Positions 10,733-23,350 are shown, numbered from the stretch's first letter. The stretch: 64,000 bases of DNA from Trichostrongylus colubriformis (GCA_963978905.1 OZ022260.1:15923725-15987724); one strand, 5' to 3'. Program-made: numbers and translations. Notes: generated by a model not told the origin, from the sequence alone.

Positions 10733-13117
10733 TCCCTTAACATTCAGAAAAGCTGCTACGAACTCTTCCTCTTCTGTGCTATTCCAAAACACGGTGTGCT
10801 TACAAGACATTCCAAGACATGGTGTCGTGTTAACAACGCCTTCGCTCACTTTTCATAATCAGATTAAAATAACCCGAGGTTTGGTGGGAGGATACAATGG
10901 TACTCTATGCTAGTGATCCTAGAGATTCAAAATGCATGCAAATCTATGGACATTTTGCCCTTTCTCAAACCGCTATCGTTCTATTACAGCCGTTGCTCCC
11001 TTGCCACCGAAACCACGCGCAGAGACACCTCCGCAATTCATCGATTGACCGTGGGAAGCGTCATCTGTCCATGGGTACCACCGTGGATGAATACTTCGGG
11101 AACTATGGAATGAAAATCAAAAATTAGCTGATATGGACTTCCTCCATATCGTACTACGATTGCAAGCACGTAAACTGGTGCTAGCAAGCCATAGTCACTG
11201 GGAGTGGGAAGGAAATCCTCATGCATGGGGCATCCGCAACGAGTTGCCGTGGCCACCACACTCTCGCTGGTCTGAGAGCAGAAGACGCGTGAGTATTTGA
11301 AGTGAAACACTTCGAAATTTTCCAAAATTTTTCTCGACTGGATACCTAATCAAGAACTACGCAACCATTAGAGAAATCGAGCGGCACATGTATTGGTCCA
11401 GGGAAGTAATTCAGAAAACAGTTTATGGTATCTTGGAAGGTGGAGTCCAAGTAAAGTTTCAAGTATACAAAAACGTCCAAATTTAGTAAGGAGAAGATAC
11501 CGCACTCTACCTGATAGCCATATCGCTACTGCAGTAGCGACGCGGTGATCAGATGGGGCGCAGTGGAGCCTATTACATGGCTCTATTTAGCTTTTGCTCG
11601 TGTTTTCTCGTTTATTCGTCCTTTAATTCTGCAACTTGCATGACTTTTGAGCTTTCTCATTTGTCATCAGAGAACGAGCATATTACCATGGTCGGCATGG
11701 CTTTCGTTTCGGAATATTAGTATTGACTTTGTTAGGCTCTTATCTTAGACGCTTTTGTTTTGGAATATGAGTACTGAGTTTTGCTAGGTCCTTATTTCAC
11801 TCATTTTGTCAGTAGCTTGGTTTGGCCTCAGAGTTTTTTTTACCATAGGCTCTCGATTCACCTGGTGAATCGCACTAGCCAGGTAGAAATCACACAAGTA
11901 GCATCAACTGAAAAAAAGGGGGAGCCGTATGGAGCCCTATTCTGAAGGGGAATCTGTTCAATGCGAAGTGAATGTATCCCACTTCTACTACGCTTTTTGT
12001 CGAAGAGACAAATCCTGCACACGAGAGGAAGTCACGAGACAGTGTAATAACAATCTTAAACTTGGACGAGGACATGTATAGAGTAATCAGTTAATCGAAC
12101 ACAATTTTAAAGGCAGTGTTAGGAGAAATTCGATTGTTTCATTCATTGCATTATTTGATACTGACTGGTGGACGTTGTGGTGGCTAGGCGGAAGGGTGGC
12201 GCCTTTTTAATAATCGAGAGATATTATCTCTCTTTTTGAATACAGTGGTGGTTCAGTGGATATTTTATCCTTATAACAGCCAATGAATGCGGACCCTTAC
12301 TCGGGTGGAACGTAAAAACGATATGAAGATCCTAGCCCCGCCCCCTATGGAGCGGGGGTGATCGCGGGTTCTGGCTACAAGCCAGAACAGACGTGATGAC
12401 CACGAAAGCCTACACGCTAAGCACCACTTCGAGTCATTGTCATTTCGATCGAAACGGCTTCAATCCGTTCCGCCGTTTCTACAACTCGAAGGCACGTTTT
12501 TCAACCGGGATTTCGCCACAGATGGCCTTTTTAGTAGTTTCCAAGTGAGTGACTTTTTAAGGGATTCATTAACCACATTACACCTAATGCCATCTTTAAC
12601 GCATTCTTTGAAAAATGGTTGAATGGTAGTGGAGAATATAAATTGACTTTACTTGATACAATACTGCAGAGCTGTGCACTATAGCATTAGCCCAAAGACA
12701 TCCAAACATCATCGACGACACAATTGCGAGGACAGAACCTACAGTTAAAAGAAAAAGAACTAATCACAACATGCACATTTCAGAACACCGAGGATTTATA
12801 CATGACTTGCACACAACAATAAATAGGATCAGGCATGGTCATTAAGACCGGAATGTTTACATATGAAGAGCGATTAATGACTACGCTGGCACGGTAGAGA
12901 CATGATGCTCTACATCACAACTTATAAATGGAATCCAAGAAATGGAATTAAAAACGTGACAACTTACGGAATATTCGTCGGACTACAGAGTCGTAGTAAT
13001 TTGATTAGCTCACTTCAAACAGAGCACTATGCTAATAAATTAAATTCTTATCATACCACCTAATGTGGTAGGTGTTAATTCGTCCACAACCATCTCGACC
13101 CTGTGTCCTGTTAAGCG
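10733..13117. other. Intergenic between repeat cluster and unc-18 3' end; no gene recognised
   Basis: Contains a diverged tandem duplication of about 60 bp at 11695-11800 (TTTCGGAATATTAGTATTGAC against TTTGGAATATGAGTACTGAG) and a perfect 9-bp hairpin at 12367-12387 (GTTCTGGCT ACA AGCCAGAAC). A second hairpin, ACCAC/GTGGT, lies near 13055 downstream of the unc-18 stop. No canonical AATAAA for unc-18 was found by eye. Open frames here lack splice-site or family support. Confidence 0.35.
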
Positions 13118-16100
13118 TCATTGTTCTCTGGGCTTGTTCAGATCACGAAGATTGGACAAAAATTTCTCTGGAGTGATGATCTGATCGGAGCCTGCGAAAA
13201 CAAGATTGGATATTGACTTTTAATTTTTGATAGCTGCTGATTATCGCCGCAGCGTGCGATGCGAAAGTTGCTATGAGATAGCTGAGTTATAGGCAAAAGC
13301 CTTGGTCGCGGGAGGTACGCGAACTCGCACTCCATGCTTTCCCGTTTCGCCCGAGACCAACGCTCTTGCCCATAACTGAGCAAACTTATAAAAAAATTGG
13401 ATAGATCATTTAAAAAGATTGAAAAAAGAGAGTTAATGCCTCAACAAACCTATGATAACCTCCCACGGTTTCTTGGCTTGGGTTACTTCATATGCTGCAC
13501 GCATTTCAGAATACGTCAATCCTCCAATAACGAATACAATCAAGCGTGGACCACTACGGTACTGGGCTTGCTGGCCGCGTTCCTTGTGCCATTGCCCGTA
13601 ACGTGCTGAAGTCGGTACCCTGAATAACAACTGCGAATATATATATGCTAAAGAAACCATTTACACTCCTCATAGTTTCAAAAGAGTGGCCCCGTAAGGC
13701 CGCGTTAATACTTTTCGGCGCCGGTGGAACGGCAAGGCTACGTATCCCTGCGTCTTTGCCTGTACCACCCTGTCTCGTTGCCTGCGGCGTCTTTGCACCT
13801 CTTCCGTGCCACTATCCCTCGCTGCGTGTGAACGCAGCCACGCCCTGCCGATGCAAAGTGAACGCGGCCTAATGTACATGAAGATCTAATAAAAGAATTG
13901 TGGAATACACACCTGAATGGTTGGTTAGTTTGGCGACCGGCAAGGAATGGAAAGTGTTTCGTGTCAAGTTTATCGTCGATTGCGTCTTCCATAATATCCT
14001 TCAATGCTGGTACCCATCGCGAAGATTGGTACACTTGTTCATTAGGTCGTTCCTTTCTCACTGGGGTCCATACCTTCTTCCTACCTTGCTGAAATTGTTG
14101 ATATCATAGATGCACCGCCTAAAAGCGAAAGAACTAAATCTTACATCCGTTGTGATATTCAGTCCTAAGAATGCAGCATTGGTTATCGTTTCCTTTTCAG
14201 CCATAGCTATGTTGGCATGTTGAAGAAGCTTGTTGAGATTCTCGTCAGTAATTCCTGCGACAATTCCAAATATGTACAGGATCACTTCAATTTGGTAAGT
14301 TCGTGAAATATGTCGCAGCGAACCTACCATTTTTGCTGAGAATGTAGAGAAGTATGAGTCTCAGTCTGTCCTCAGTCTTCACAATCGGGTCGATCAGTAG
14401 TGGCACCATCAACTTCATCGGATCTCTCACACGTTCCCCTTCAGCGTCAATTTGTGTCGCAAGATCCTGGAAGACTCAGTCATGTGGGTCACGCACAATC
14501 GGAAGGAATACCAAAAAGACCCCAAAAATTACCTGCTCTACTTTGCATAACTTATCCACTCCGCTCTGATACTGACGCATACACTCTTCAGCCAAATGGA
14601 AGTGCGTACTGAATAGCCAAGCAATTCCCTTATTTCAGAACGAAATAATTAATCAAGAACTAGCAATTACCTAAACTTATTAAGTTCCTTCTGATGTTGT
14701 GGCATCTTTTTAATCATCATAGACAAATCTTTGATGGATTTCGCGTCTGCTTTGAAGCCCGCCTTCGAATCACTGAATTTCTTCAATCCTTTCGTAACCT
14801 AAAATTTAGTTTAAAATTCGAATGTCCTATTTTATACTTATTTTAGTCTAGATTGCCTGCTAAGTGCTAAAAGTGGTCAGTCACTAATCCGACACTCTCT
14901 TCAATTAATTCTCTTACCTCTTGAGAAACTACAGCAATGTGCTTGTGACGAGTGTCAACCCACAGATCGTCGTTTTCATCCAGAAGTACCTGAAAAAATT
15001 TTGACACTTGACACTGATATGAATGACCATCTTCAAAAATTAAGGGAGAACTTGCCAACCTCTTTTTCGATGCTATCATTTCCTCCAGTTTCATAACGAT
15101 ATACATCGTTCTCAATACCAAGCAAATCATAGCACATCGCTTGTAAAGTCAGCTCGTGAAGAAGAGGTGTAACAGCATCGAATCCGCGATCTGCACGAAA
15201 AGCATTACTCAAATGTTTGCTCATAACAAACAGCATTTGGTCATACCTATGATGATCAGCTGGCTGCGAGCTTTATCAGCTCCTTCACCCATTGTGGGAT
15301 CGTCAGCTTTATAGGCATCTAATTTTTGCTCTACTAGATGACCTAGTTCCATATTTCTTTCAAAATCAGCTCGATATCTGAAAGCACAATTGTTGCGCAA
15401 TTTAGAAAACGTCACCAACATAGAAAAGGAGCAGACCGTAGAGAAGGATATTCCCCTAGCGTGGCACATACTGTTGCAAGCTGTTCAGCTATACGCTCAA
15501 GATTGGAGGTCAGCCCTCCCTGCTTCTGCGCATTGTAGTAAAGAAAATATGTATCAGGTGAATCCAGTGTGTACACCTAGACTTGAAGCCATCATGAAAA
15601 AAATATTTAAAACACGACGAAACGCAATAACATTATGACTAAGAACTCGCCTGGCTTTCATAAGGAGTAAAAGCAATGTTAATTTCTTTTAAAGTTTTGA
15701 TGTATCGAGCGGCAGCACTGCGAGAAAGTTCGGAGAACAGCGTGTCAGTACAGGCCTCCGTGAAAAACACATGGGCGCACTTGTACTGGTTACGAACCGT
15801 GTAGTCAGCAATCAAACGATCGATCTAAATTTGGAAGAATTGATCAACTGGAAAGTTGAGTAAAGCCATACTACTAAGGTAAACGGGTTCGATGAAGTTG
15901 CAGCCATGCTTTGTGACCGTACGCCGGTTCCTGCGTGTGCTCCTACTTCAATATCTGACCCAATCGCGTCGCAGACTATTGATGCAATTCAACATTTATA
16001 TCCTTTGCACAAAAGCACCACGAAGGGCAATTTGATCAGTTGTTGATTGTGGGAGTAAAGGTACTAAACAGTGCTAGAGCGGTAATAAACGGCAAAATCC

Positions 16101-19100
16101 CAAAACGCGGACCCCTTTCCGCAGCTGGTTCCATTAAGGACGCGTTTTCGCGTTCTCCGCATCACTGAAGTGGTGGAACAACGACTAGGTGAAGTCGTGA
16201 GTACTCGGTCACAAGCACCACGTGTATCACAGTGTGGGATTAATTGAGCTTAGGGCACGTCTTCCAACGCGACTTGCGCTACCATTTTTTTGAAGTGTGC
16301 GCTTTCATTTCGGTTTCCTTCCAGCTCCTGGATACCCACATCACCCCTAGCGGAGCAGTCATACTGTGAGCGATTGTCAAAAAAACTGGACCATGAGCAA
16401 CAGACAACGTGCAATACAGTTTGACGACCAAATCTCGATGCACGGATGCAACCTAGCAGAGTCAAATTCATGAGCTTTGCGCATCCTTGTACAATAACTC
16501 ACAATCAATGTCTTTTTTGACAAAGCTGTAAGAAATGTAGTGGGTAAGCGAAAAAGGATAGAAGAGCCGAATAGAAAACACAAACCAGTAATGGGGAAGA
16601 TACGAAAATGAAATTAGCTAAAATTATGGCAAGGGGTCAATAAGAGTCATCGTCTCCTTACATGTGGGACTGAATAATAACCAGGCCAACTATGCGTACC
16701 AACCCCCGAGTTCTTTAGTTAATCGGCAAAGAATCCTAGGAAATTCCGAACACTGCTGTGTACATGAGGTAGCTTCGCCGAGTCCACCATAGTGAGAAGT
16801 TAATGGAAGAGCCACATCCGGGAATAACAGCAACCGACAACCGTCAGTTTTCGAATGCTTTCCCTGAACGTACCGTTGCAGACCAAGCACACAAGAGCGC
16901 GCTGACAGCAGTAAGCCTTTCAAAAGCGGAGTGCAAACAAAACATCAAAGAGCCACTGTTCCTTTACGAACCGAGGGTAAAAATACACCTAGGCTGTGTC
17001 TCTGCAGTCATTACATGCGAAGTGGAAAACCCTCAGATTTCGACACAGGACATTTTAAATTAAGTCGGCTGGATACCTCTCAGTAAATGATGGCGAAATC
17101 TGTGCGACTGCCAATGATAAGGAAATATGGAGACAAACAACATAGAGTGGATTGACTGTTGATTAAATGAAATTAGCTCATGCTAAGGGCACGTGACTTG
17201 TGCTTTCGATAAATAAATTTGATTTAACAAAATTTTTTTTGTGTTTGGAATGCAATACACTCCTTCCTTTCTCTTTCAAGTGACTCGTACCCCATTAAGT
17301 AAACTACATTACTTCATAAACAGTTAATCAACTCTGTTATTTGAGTCTCCGAATAGTTCCTATTATTAGCAATAAAGTCATTTCGACCAATTTTCGAATC
17401 GATTAGTATCGGCAGTGTTCATTGTCCTGAGCAGTTTGTGCAACGTGGTTACGCACGATATCGCATTCACCCTAGGAGGTAGAAGAAAGAAATTCCTGTA
17501 TGTTATTCAACCACTCTACTTGGAAAAAACACTAAGCTCGACGAAAAATACTTAAACCGAAGCCTCCACCTATTGTTGTTAAGGTTGAATTCAACCCCAT
17601 TGAATTTGGCAGTGCGACTTGCGAAAATCGAGTATGAAAATGGGAGAAGAAAAGGTGGTTAAAGGTTATATCATATTATACGCCAAATTACGAACCCTCG
17701 AGAAGATGGTAAACACAACGCGATACCTAGAATGTTAGAGGGGGGGGGGGGGGCGTCTGGGAACTACGCTAGTAAGTGAACTGGTTCCATATCATATCAA
17801 ATATCTAAGAAGATGTAAAATATGAAAGAAACGCCGCAAAAAGTGTGTGAATAAACACTCAAAAAAAAAGTAGTAGCGGATTGTGAAGTTCCAACAGCAC
17901 ATATCGATAAACTACCAACCAAGTTGATAGTCAAAATTTGAGTCAAAAAACGCTCGTATCTTTGGAAGGATGTATTTTACTTTCGTGCTGCTTTTCTGTG
18001 CGGCAGTGCAAATTCGCTCTTCCAAATAACAGCATAACAAGCGGGTAAAATACAGGCCTCGCAAACAACACGGACAAGTGCAGCAACGAAGCGAAGGAAA
18101 ACAAATATCAAAGAATGGTTCGTTCACTGGACTCAGCATCCAATTATGGTTGCATCCGCACGTTTAACATTTCAAACAGAACATAGCTCAGAGCGAAGGA
18201 AAATTTTTTAAATTTCCTGAACGTCTCGTTACTAGAACCCTTCTCAACTGGAGGGGTTCATTCTACTTCGCCAAAATAGAATCGAAAATCCATAATATGT
18301 AAATTACTCTAAATTCAAACGACAGTGCACCAGTACTCACCGATTCCTTGGTTGGTGCAATGAGGTAGATGGCTTCTAGACTAGGGAGTGGTTCTCTTCT
18401 CTTCGCCAGGTCTTCCACAATCGTTATGCCATCTAAAGAAAAGGGATCCAGTTATAATTCACGAGTGACATGATGCTATGAAAACAATGAATTCTACACT
18501 TCTCCAGAGGTTTTACGAAGAATCACAAAAAAAAAGTAATTTCCAAATAGTCAACATATGTACAAACCTTCCATGATATTGTGCATTTTGCAACAAGCAG
18601 ATAGCATACGCATTGCTAAACGATCGACTACGAGAGCATTCCATCCTTTTCCTTCAGGCTTTTTGAGTGGACGAATTACTTCATTCAGCAGCTCTTAAAT
18701 TGATAGTTATCGCTTTATTTACTTGCTTCGATCAGACACTATCTTAACAAACCCACCTTCAAAGCAAAAAAAAAATTTAAAAAAACAAGCACTTGAATAT
18801 CACATTGAAAAGTGAGTGAAGCGCAGCGACAGGAATTAAGCAAACTTCAGCAGCTATTGATAAATCAATTCATAGCCTTGGATGAGCAAATCTATTGAGA
18901 AAACACCGAGGCGGTATTTGTTGCTTGAAGAGCACTATCAGCTAAAAGGCCCTGAAATAGGACTGATAGCCAACGTCAAAGACCGAATAATGCCCACAAT
19001 ACACGACAACTGAGCGAGGTGCAGCTGAGTAGGCGTCTGACCACCGTCAGACTTCGCGATTTTGCGGTGTCGCGCCTCCGCACCCGAAGTCACGGTACTG

Positions 19101-19663
19101 CACAATCTCAAGGTCGTAGTATCGCGTGCGAAAGTGCCACGCCGCAAAATCGGAAAAATGCAAAATCGAGAAGCCTGACGGCAGCCTTTCACCGGAAGCA
19201 GGGACAGCGAATTCAAAATCAGGCAATAAATGTATGTGGGGAAGAAACATAGTGAGTCAGTAATGTATATCATAAAGCCAAGAGCTTCGAAGGGAAGGAG
19301 GAGGGTCGGATGAACCACTCCTGACCATTCCATGCAGAAAACATGATGCCAAAAGCTCAGGCCGATCATGCTAACATCTTTCAAAATCTGTTTGCAAATA
19401 AAACGGCAATAAGGGGTGCGCCTTACTCACAACCAAACAACAGACCTGCGCCTTTGTAAATGCAAAAAGGAAAACTGTCATTATCACACGATATTATTTC
19501 ACATGTTATAAGCTTTGCAAGTGAATAGGAAAATCTATAAAGGCAAATTTTAATAAAAAAAAACTGTAGAAGGATATAGTGATTAACGAGAAAGAAGAGC
19601 CTTGTCATATTGAACAATGAATTCAAATAACTTACTGTTCCCAACAATCTGCTTCAACGACAT
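13118..19663 (-). CDS. unc-18: UNC-18 / Munc18-1, Sec1-family syntaxin-binding protein, complete
   Basis: Fifteen coding exons read on the minus strand: 19663-19636, 18693-18568, 18432-18341, 15824-15651, 15576-15437, 15377-15247, 15190-15060, 14989-14918, 14798-14671, 14608-14533, 14466-14328, 14254-14145, 14088-13913, 13619-13450 and 13191-13118. Phases agree throughout and total 1767 nt, giving 588 aa plus stop, the usual Munc18 length. It starts MSLKQIVGN and ends [10 protein letters not shown]. Hallmarks are [93 protein letters not shown] and [20 protein letters not shown]. Sec1/Munc18 proteins bind syntaxin and template SNARE assembly for synaptic vesicle fusion at the presynaptic membrane. 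The intron 15577-15650 uses a GC donor. The largest intron, 15825-18340, is 2.5 kb. Identification is very secure; exon edges are by eye. Confidence 0.96.
13221..13384. repeat. Dispersed inverted-repeat element in the last unc-18 intron
   Basis: The intron 13192-13449 contains GATAGCTGCTGATTATCGCC, a block also present at 26175-26218 (inverted) and 54425-54465. It also has facing ends GCTGAGTTAT..ATAACTGAGC (13281-13290 / 13371-13381), the same type that bounds the tRNA-like element at 30411-30526. Non-coding. Confidence 0.5.
13760..13875. repeat. Small TIR repeat ('gcgttcacactttg' family), in a unc-18 intron
   Basis: CACGCCCTGCCGATGCAAAG followed by TGAACGCGGCCTAATGTAC matches, with divergence, 21697-21815, 31272-31340 and 40438-40605, where GCGTTCACACTTTGCCGTGC-type ends face each other. 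It lies inside the intron 13620-13912. Confidence 0.5.
15825..18340 (-). other. Long third intron of unc-18
   Basis: 2.5 kb between the exons ending APTKES and starting [12 protein letters not shown]-run of about 13 nt lies at 17741-17753. No coding or element copy seen elsewhere in the window was recognised. Open frames at 16250-17063 and 17912-18139 lack support. Any neuronal enhancer here would not be visible by eye. Confidence 0.5.
19010..19200. repeat. Palindromic MITE in unc-18 intron 1
   Basis: TCGCGATTTTGCGG at 19053 faces CCGCAAAATCGG at 19142. The block ACTGCACAATCTCAAGGTCG at 19098 is present inverted at 21605-21626 (GACCTTGAGATTGTGCAGTG). Non-coding, within the intron 18694-19635. 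Confidence 0.6.
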
Positions 19664-21465
19664 ACTGCCGAGCCAGAAGCTTTCGAACAAAACACCGGAT
19701 AAAAGGAACTGATTAGAATAATCCCACCACCCTAACTGCAAATAAAAGTATTAATCGACAAAAAACGTCATTATTCTGCATTCAAACAACGACTGCGAGT
19801 AGACGAGCAAATACGCGACTAGAATGAAACCCTACGTCTTTTGAGAAATTGGGCCGAATTCAAGGTCTTTGGTGGGGAAGATCGTCGAGATTGTGGGCAT
19901 ATTACGTAAACGGCAAGCTCGATTCGCTGCATTTAGGGCTCCAACAGCCAGAAAATCCACGATCGATACGAGTCCTCGCCCGAACGCATTGGATTACGAG
20001 ACTCGGCCGCGGGGACATTGAGAAGGAAATGACGTCAAGTACAAAAGCTTTCTGCATTCACGTACAATCACCGCAAACACGCGCAAACCTCCTCCGCCTT
20101 TTCCATGGCTCAGATTTCGGCATCTCTTGAGAGTAATGGTAACAGATGTAGTCCAGGATGCTAATGTACTTGGGAGGGGGGGTACACTCTTTTCCAAAAA
20201 GGTAAGCTTGCGCCTAAAACATGGGAAAAGTGGCGCGGACGCCGAGCACAATGGAGTGCCATCCCAACTACATTGGCATCGTTGGAAGAGCTTGTTTTCA
20301 CACTGGAGAGAGGGGTAGGGCTTTTCCCTGGGCTGAGCTCGGGATAAACACCTAGGCAAAAACAGCGCAGAACGATGAGCACAGTGGAGTGTCCCCTCTA
20401 CCCCCAAATTACATTAGCACCTAGTCCGCTTACGGTACTATCAGTAACGATCTACTGTATGCGTGAGCTGGGCACATTCACTCAGGGCTGATTTGCTCAA
20501 CCTGGACATGATTTGGACGAGTTTCACGCTCTGAGAAGCTACCAATTTGTCATGCATGTTTCAAGGCTTTGATCAGTATCATTCTCGCTGTCAGCTCTAT
20601 TTCGGACTCGAGGGCTAAGCTTTTTGGGCTGACCAGAACGCTCTGATCTTAAGGGATAGATAACTGTTATCAGTGCCTGGTCCACGACGTCTAAATCGAT
20701 TAAAAGTGGTCCTATAGTAGGGGAAAATCCTTATTTGTTGAGCGATTGAAGTGGGACTAAAGGAATTCGTAAGCTGGGAACAATATACATGAGGGGGATT
20801 AGAGCCCTGAATACGAGTGCCCTTTTATGTTTGCTTTGTAAATGTCCATCCCAATAAAGTTTCCCAATAATCCAAAGTTGGTGAATTATCACCACACCTC
20901 CTTTTAAGAGACGCGATGATCGATGCGCCGTTTGATTGGGTTACTAGGGCCAGTCCAATGTCCACACCTGAAATAAGGAGTAGGACAGTTTGATTGCTTT
21001 GGAACCCACCTTCACATGGTGCCTCCCCCCCCCCCCCGCACTGGCACGCATTACACACCTCGATGCGAATCTTCCTAACGTGTGCACCCTTCTTTTATAA
21101 ACAGCCAATTTATCTGCCGTCATTAAAGAGAATGTCTTGCACGAAAAGTAATGAGATTTAGGTGTTTTGGCACAGATGAGAATGAAAGATATGCATAAAT
21201 ATGCATGTATGACAGTGAAGTAGGAGTGAGGACGGATGTGAGCAGGTGGAATACGTTCAGATTTCTTGAAAGATTTTGAACTGGTCTGGACTGCTGCCAA
21301 AACGGAGATAGGTTTTTCCGTCCATATTACTGATATCATTTCTTGACTGTAATTGCCTTTGCCTCCGATTGGCCGTTTCTCAGTGCTGCAAATGAAACTT
21401 CGATTTTGTCGCAACGCAACTACATAGATAGTACACAGTCTTCACTTCCCCTGTCCTATCTAAAG
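19664..21465 (-). other. Upstream flank of unc-18; promoter region not resolved
   Basis: The ATG at 19663 is preceded on the minus strand by CTTCTGGCTCGGCAGT, which could be a (trans-)splice acceptor 1 nt before the start; this is only a possibility. A C-run (21026-21038) and the tandem pair at 20160-20420 are the only structures noted. No gene recognised; frames at 19849-20130 and 20944-21414 have no family features. Confidence 0.3.
20160..20420 (+). repeat. Diverged tandem duplication, two units of about 120 bp
   Basis: Unit 1 carries GCGGACGCCGAGCACAATGG and AGTGCCATCCCAACTACATT; unit 2 carries GCAGAACGATGAGCACAGTG and GTGTCCCCTCTACCCCC..TTACATTAGCA in the same order. Probably an old repeat remnant. 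Confidence 0.45.
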
Positions 21466-21695
21466 CCAAGGTTATACCTTGCGATTTCTGCGGACCGGTC
21501 CGCACGAATCGCAAGGTATAACTCCAGCTTAAGGCTGCCGCTGGACTTCGCAATTCCGCGTTTCGGCGATTCAGCGACGTCGCACTCTAGCCTCGACATT
21601 ACGACCTTGAGATTGTGCAGTGCCGTAACTTCGCGTGCGGAGCAGCGACAGCACAAGGTCGCAAAAACGCGGAGTCGGACGTTGACTCAATTAGG
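21466..21695. repeat. Palindromic MITE related to the unc-18 intron 1 element
   Basis: AAGGTTATACCTTGCGATT at 21469 faces AATCGCAAGGTATAAC at 21507 around a CGGACCGGTCCG core. The adjacent sequence to 21660 shares the CTTGAGATTGTGCAGTGCCG block with 19098. Non-coding. Confidence 0.6.
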
Positions 21696-21696
21696 C

Positions 21697-21815
21697 TGCG
21701 TTCATACTTTGCGCCGGCACGGCGTGGTTGCGTTCACAGACAACGAGGCAGAGTGGCGCGGGGGAGGTTCGGAGACGACGCGATGCCCTGTCGCCGGCAT
21801 AGCAAAGTGTGAACG
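21697..21815. repeat. Small TIR repeat ('gcgttcacactttg' family)
   Basis: GGCTGCGTTCATACTTTGCG at the left faces GCAAAGTGTGAACGCC at the right (21803). The interior GGCAGAGTGGCGCG matches 40484. Non-coding, about 120 bp. Confidence 0.6.
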
Positions 21816-22648
21816 CCTCCTCGAGGAGGATAGTGATCCTGCTTAGTTCCCGAAATTGTTTCCAGGATGTCCCCAATGAAATCTTTGTCTCCCTTTCCAG
21901 CCCAGCTCCGAACCACATTCCCACCTTCGCTTCTCTGGTTCAGTTGCCAAGGTCATCCCGAATTCGCTCACTCGTCAATGGTCAAGGAAACACATTCTCA
22001 TAGGGCATTTTTGCAGTATCAAAGCCGCATCACTGCATAGTAAATGGAGGAATCAATACTCTTGCGACTTCTTGCAAGATAGCGCGGAATATCTGATTTT
22101 GAGCAACTCCTCAAAGCGATTTTTTCCGACTATTTTTAATGGGTCCTGGGCGGATGTTCCGTTGAGCTTTGGAATCGTTTAGTTAATCGTTTTTGAACTC
22201 AGATTAAATATAGTGAATACGGTAGCGAGACTGTTCTGTAAAAGGAATATTTCATGCAATTAAATTAATGGGAGGAGGGATGGTAGTGAATACTGAAGCA
22301 GACGGTGTTTGAGGCATTTCCCGCCAGAATTTCCTCAGAAGCGGCATAACAAGGCATTACGCAGACCTGCCCAGGGCTTTCGGAAGCTTGGACTTTCCTT
22401 CAGAAGAGTACATCATGTGCCGCTCACGACCGCTACGTCTTCCAGATCCACATGAATCCGATCGATACGAAACCGATAAGACGCGCTTTTAAACACGTCT
22501 ACATCGCGGTAGAATAGGGTCCTCATTTTTCGGGAATTACGGCCACTTTATTCCGTTATTCGCCTCTGCCGCACCATTTAGCAATATAGTTTCATTTCCA
22601 ATGAACGGCCAAATTATCATTCCTAATCTAAGATAAAAGATAAAATAT
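21816..22648. other. Unassigned sequence
   Basis: Weak similarity to the TIR-element interior (TTTTTCGGGAATTACGG at 22528 compared with TTTTTCGGGAATTTGAT at 10619) suggests a degraded fragment near 22510-22570. No gene recognised. Confidence 0.3.
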
Positions 22649-22921
22649 TTTGGCGTTAATCAATCCCTTCTGTTGGATGCGCCGCACGTTCTAGTTCCAG
22701 TCAGAATCGTGATGGCTTGTGAATGTGATGTGGCCTATGCAATAATGCGTGGCCACACGATGTACAAGTCAGTGCTTTTATCCTCCCAGACGAGTTGGTA
22801 CCAATTCGCCGACCCCGGAAGGATGGAAGGCTTGGTTGGCTTGGGTGGACGTTGATGCGTAATTTGATCCCAGCACCATGAGAGTGGAGTGTGCGCCACC
22901 TGTCACTACACCACCTCCCAA
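22649..22921 (-). repeat. tRNA-derived SINE, near full-length
   Basis: On the minus strand the head GGTGGTGTAGTGACAGGTGG resembles a polymerase III A box, and GGGATCAAAT at the expected distance resembles a B box. The body (CACATCACATTCACAAGCCA) and 3' end (GATTGATTAACGCCAAAA) are shared with the copy split by the insertion at 46852-47353. Confidence 0.75.
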
Positions 22922-22961
22922 GGGAGGGTACAGAGCGGTCACACATCACGTTCTCAGCAGC

Positions 22962-23098
22962 ATGAACATCTTTGTCAATTTGCCGGTTACGACGATTCGA
23001 TATCGATTGTTGCTGCGGCGAATGCTAGCATGGAATGTGATTCTAGTCGTAGTGCTCGTTGCACTCCTGATTATTCGAGAAAAAACAAGCAATAATTC
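22962..23098 (+). CDS. Candidate first exon of an unrecognised type II membrane protein
   Basis: ATG at 22962 opens MNIFVNLPVTTIRYRLLLRR, followed by MLAWN and the hydrophobic run VILVVVLVALLII, then basic/polar residues. Basic residues before a single membrane span near the N-terminus are typical of a signal anchor. A GT donor (TTC|GTAGTG) follows at 23099, phase 2. It could be the 5' exon of the chain at 23351-26811, but the intermediate phase does not fit with the exons I can see. No family recognised. Confidence 0.3.
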
Positions 23099-23350
23099 GT
23101 AGTGTTTGATTCCGATAGCTTAGGCAAGAATGGTCCATAGCTTGCCGCATCACAGCTTACTACTACTCGAAAAAAGTTCTGCTGAAAGCAGCATTTCCGT
23201 TCGCATTCGATTTCTTCAGGTGGTCGCCGTTATTATTCTCCCTCATAATGCGGTTTTACGTTAGGTCGTGACATTTGAAGAATCTGATAATTGTGTGTTT
23301 CCTTTGGCGTATGGCTTTATGAGCATGAGATTATGTTCCGATTTCCGCAG

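Noticed and set aside
19849..20407. Overlapping frames upstream of unc-18
   Set aside because: Frames on both strands over a diverged tandem repeat; no domain or splice support.
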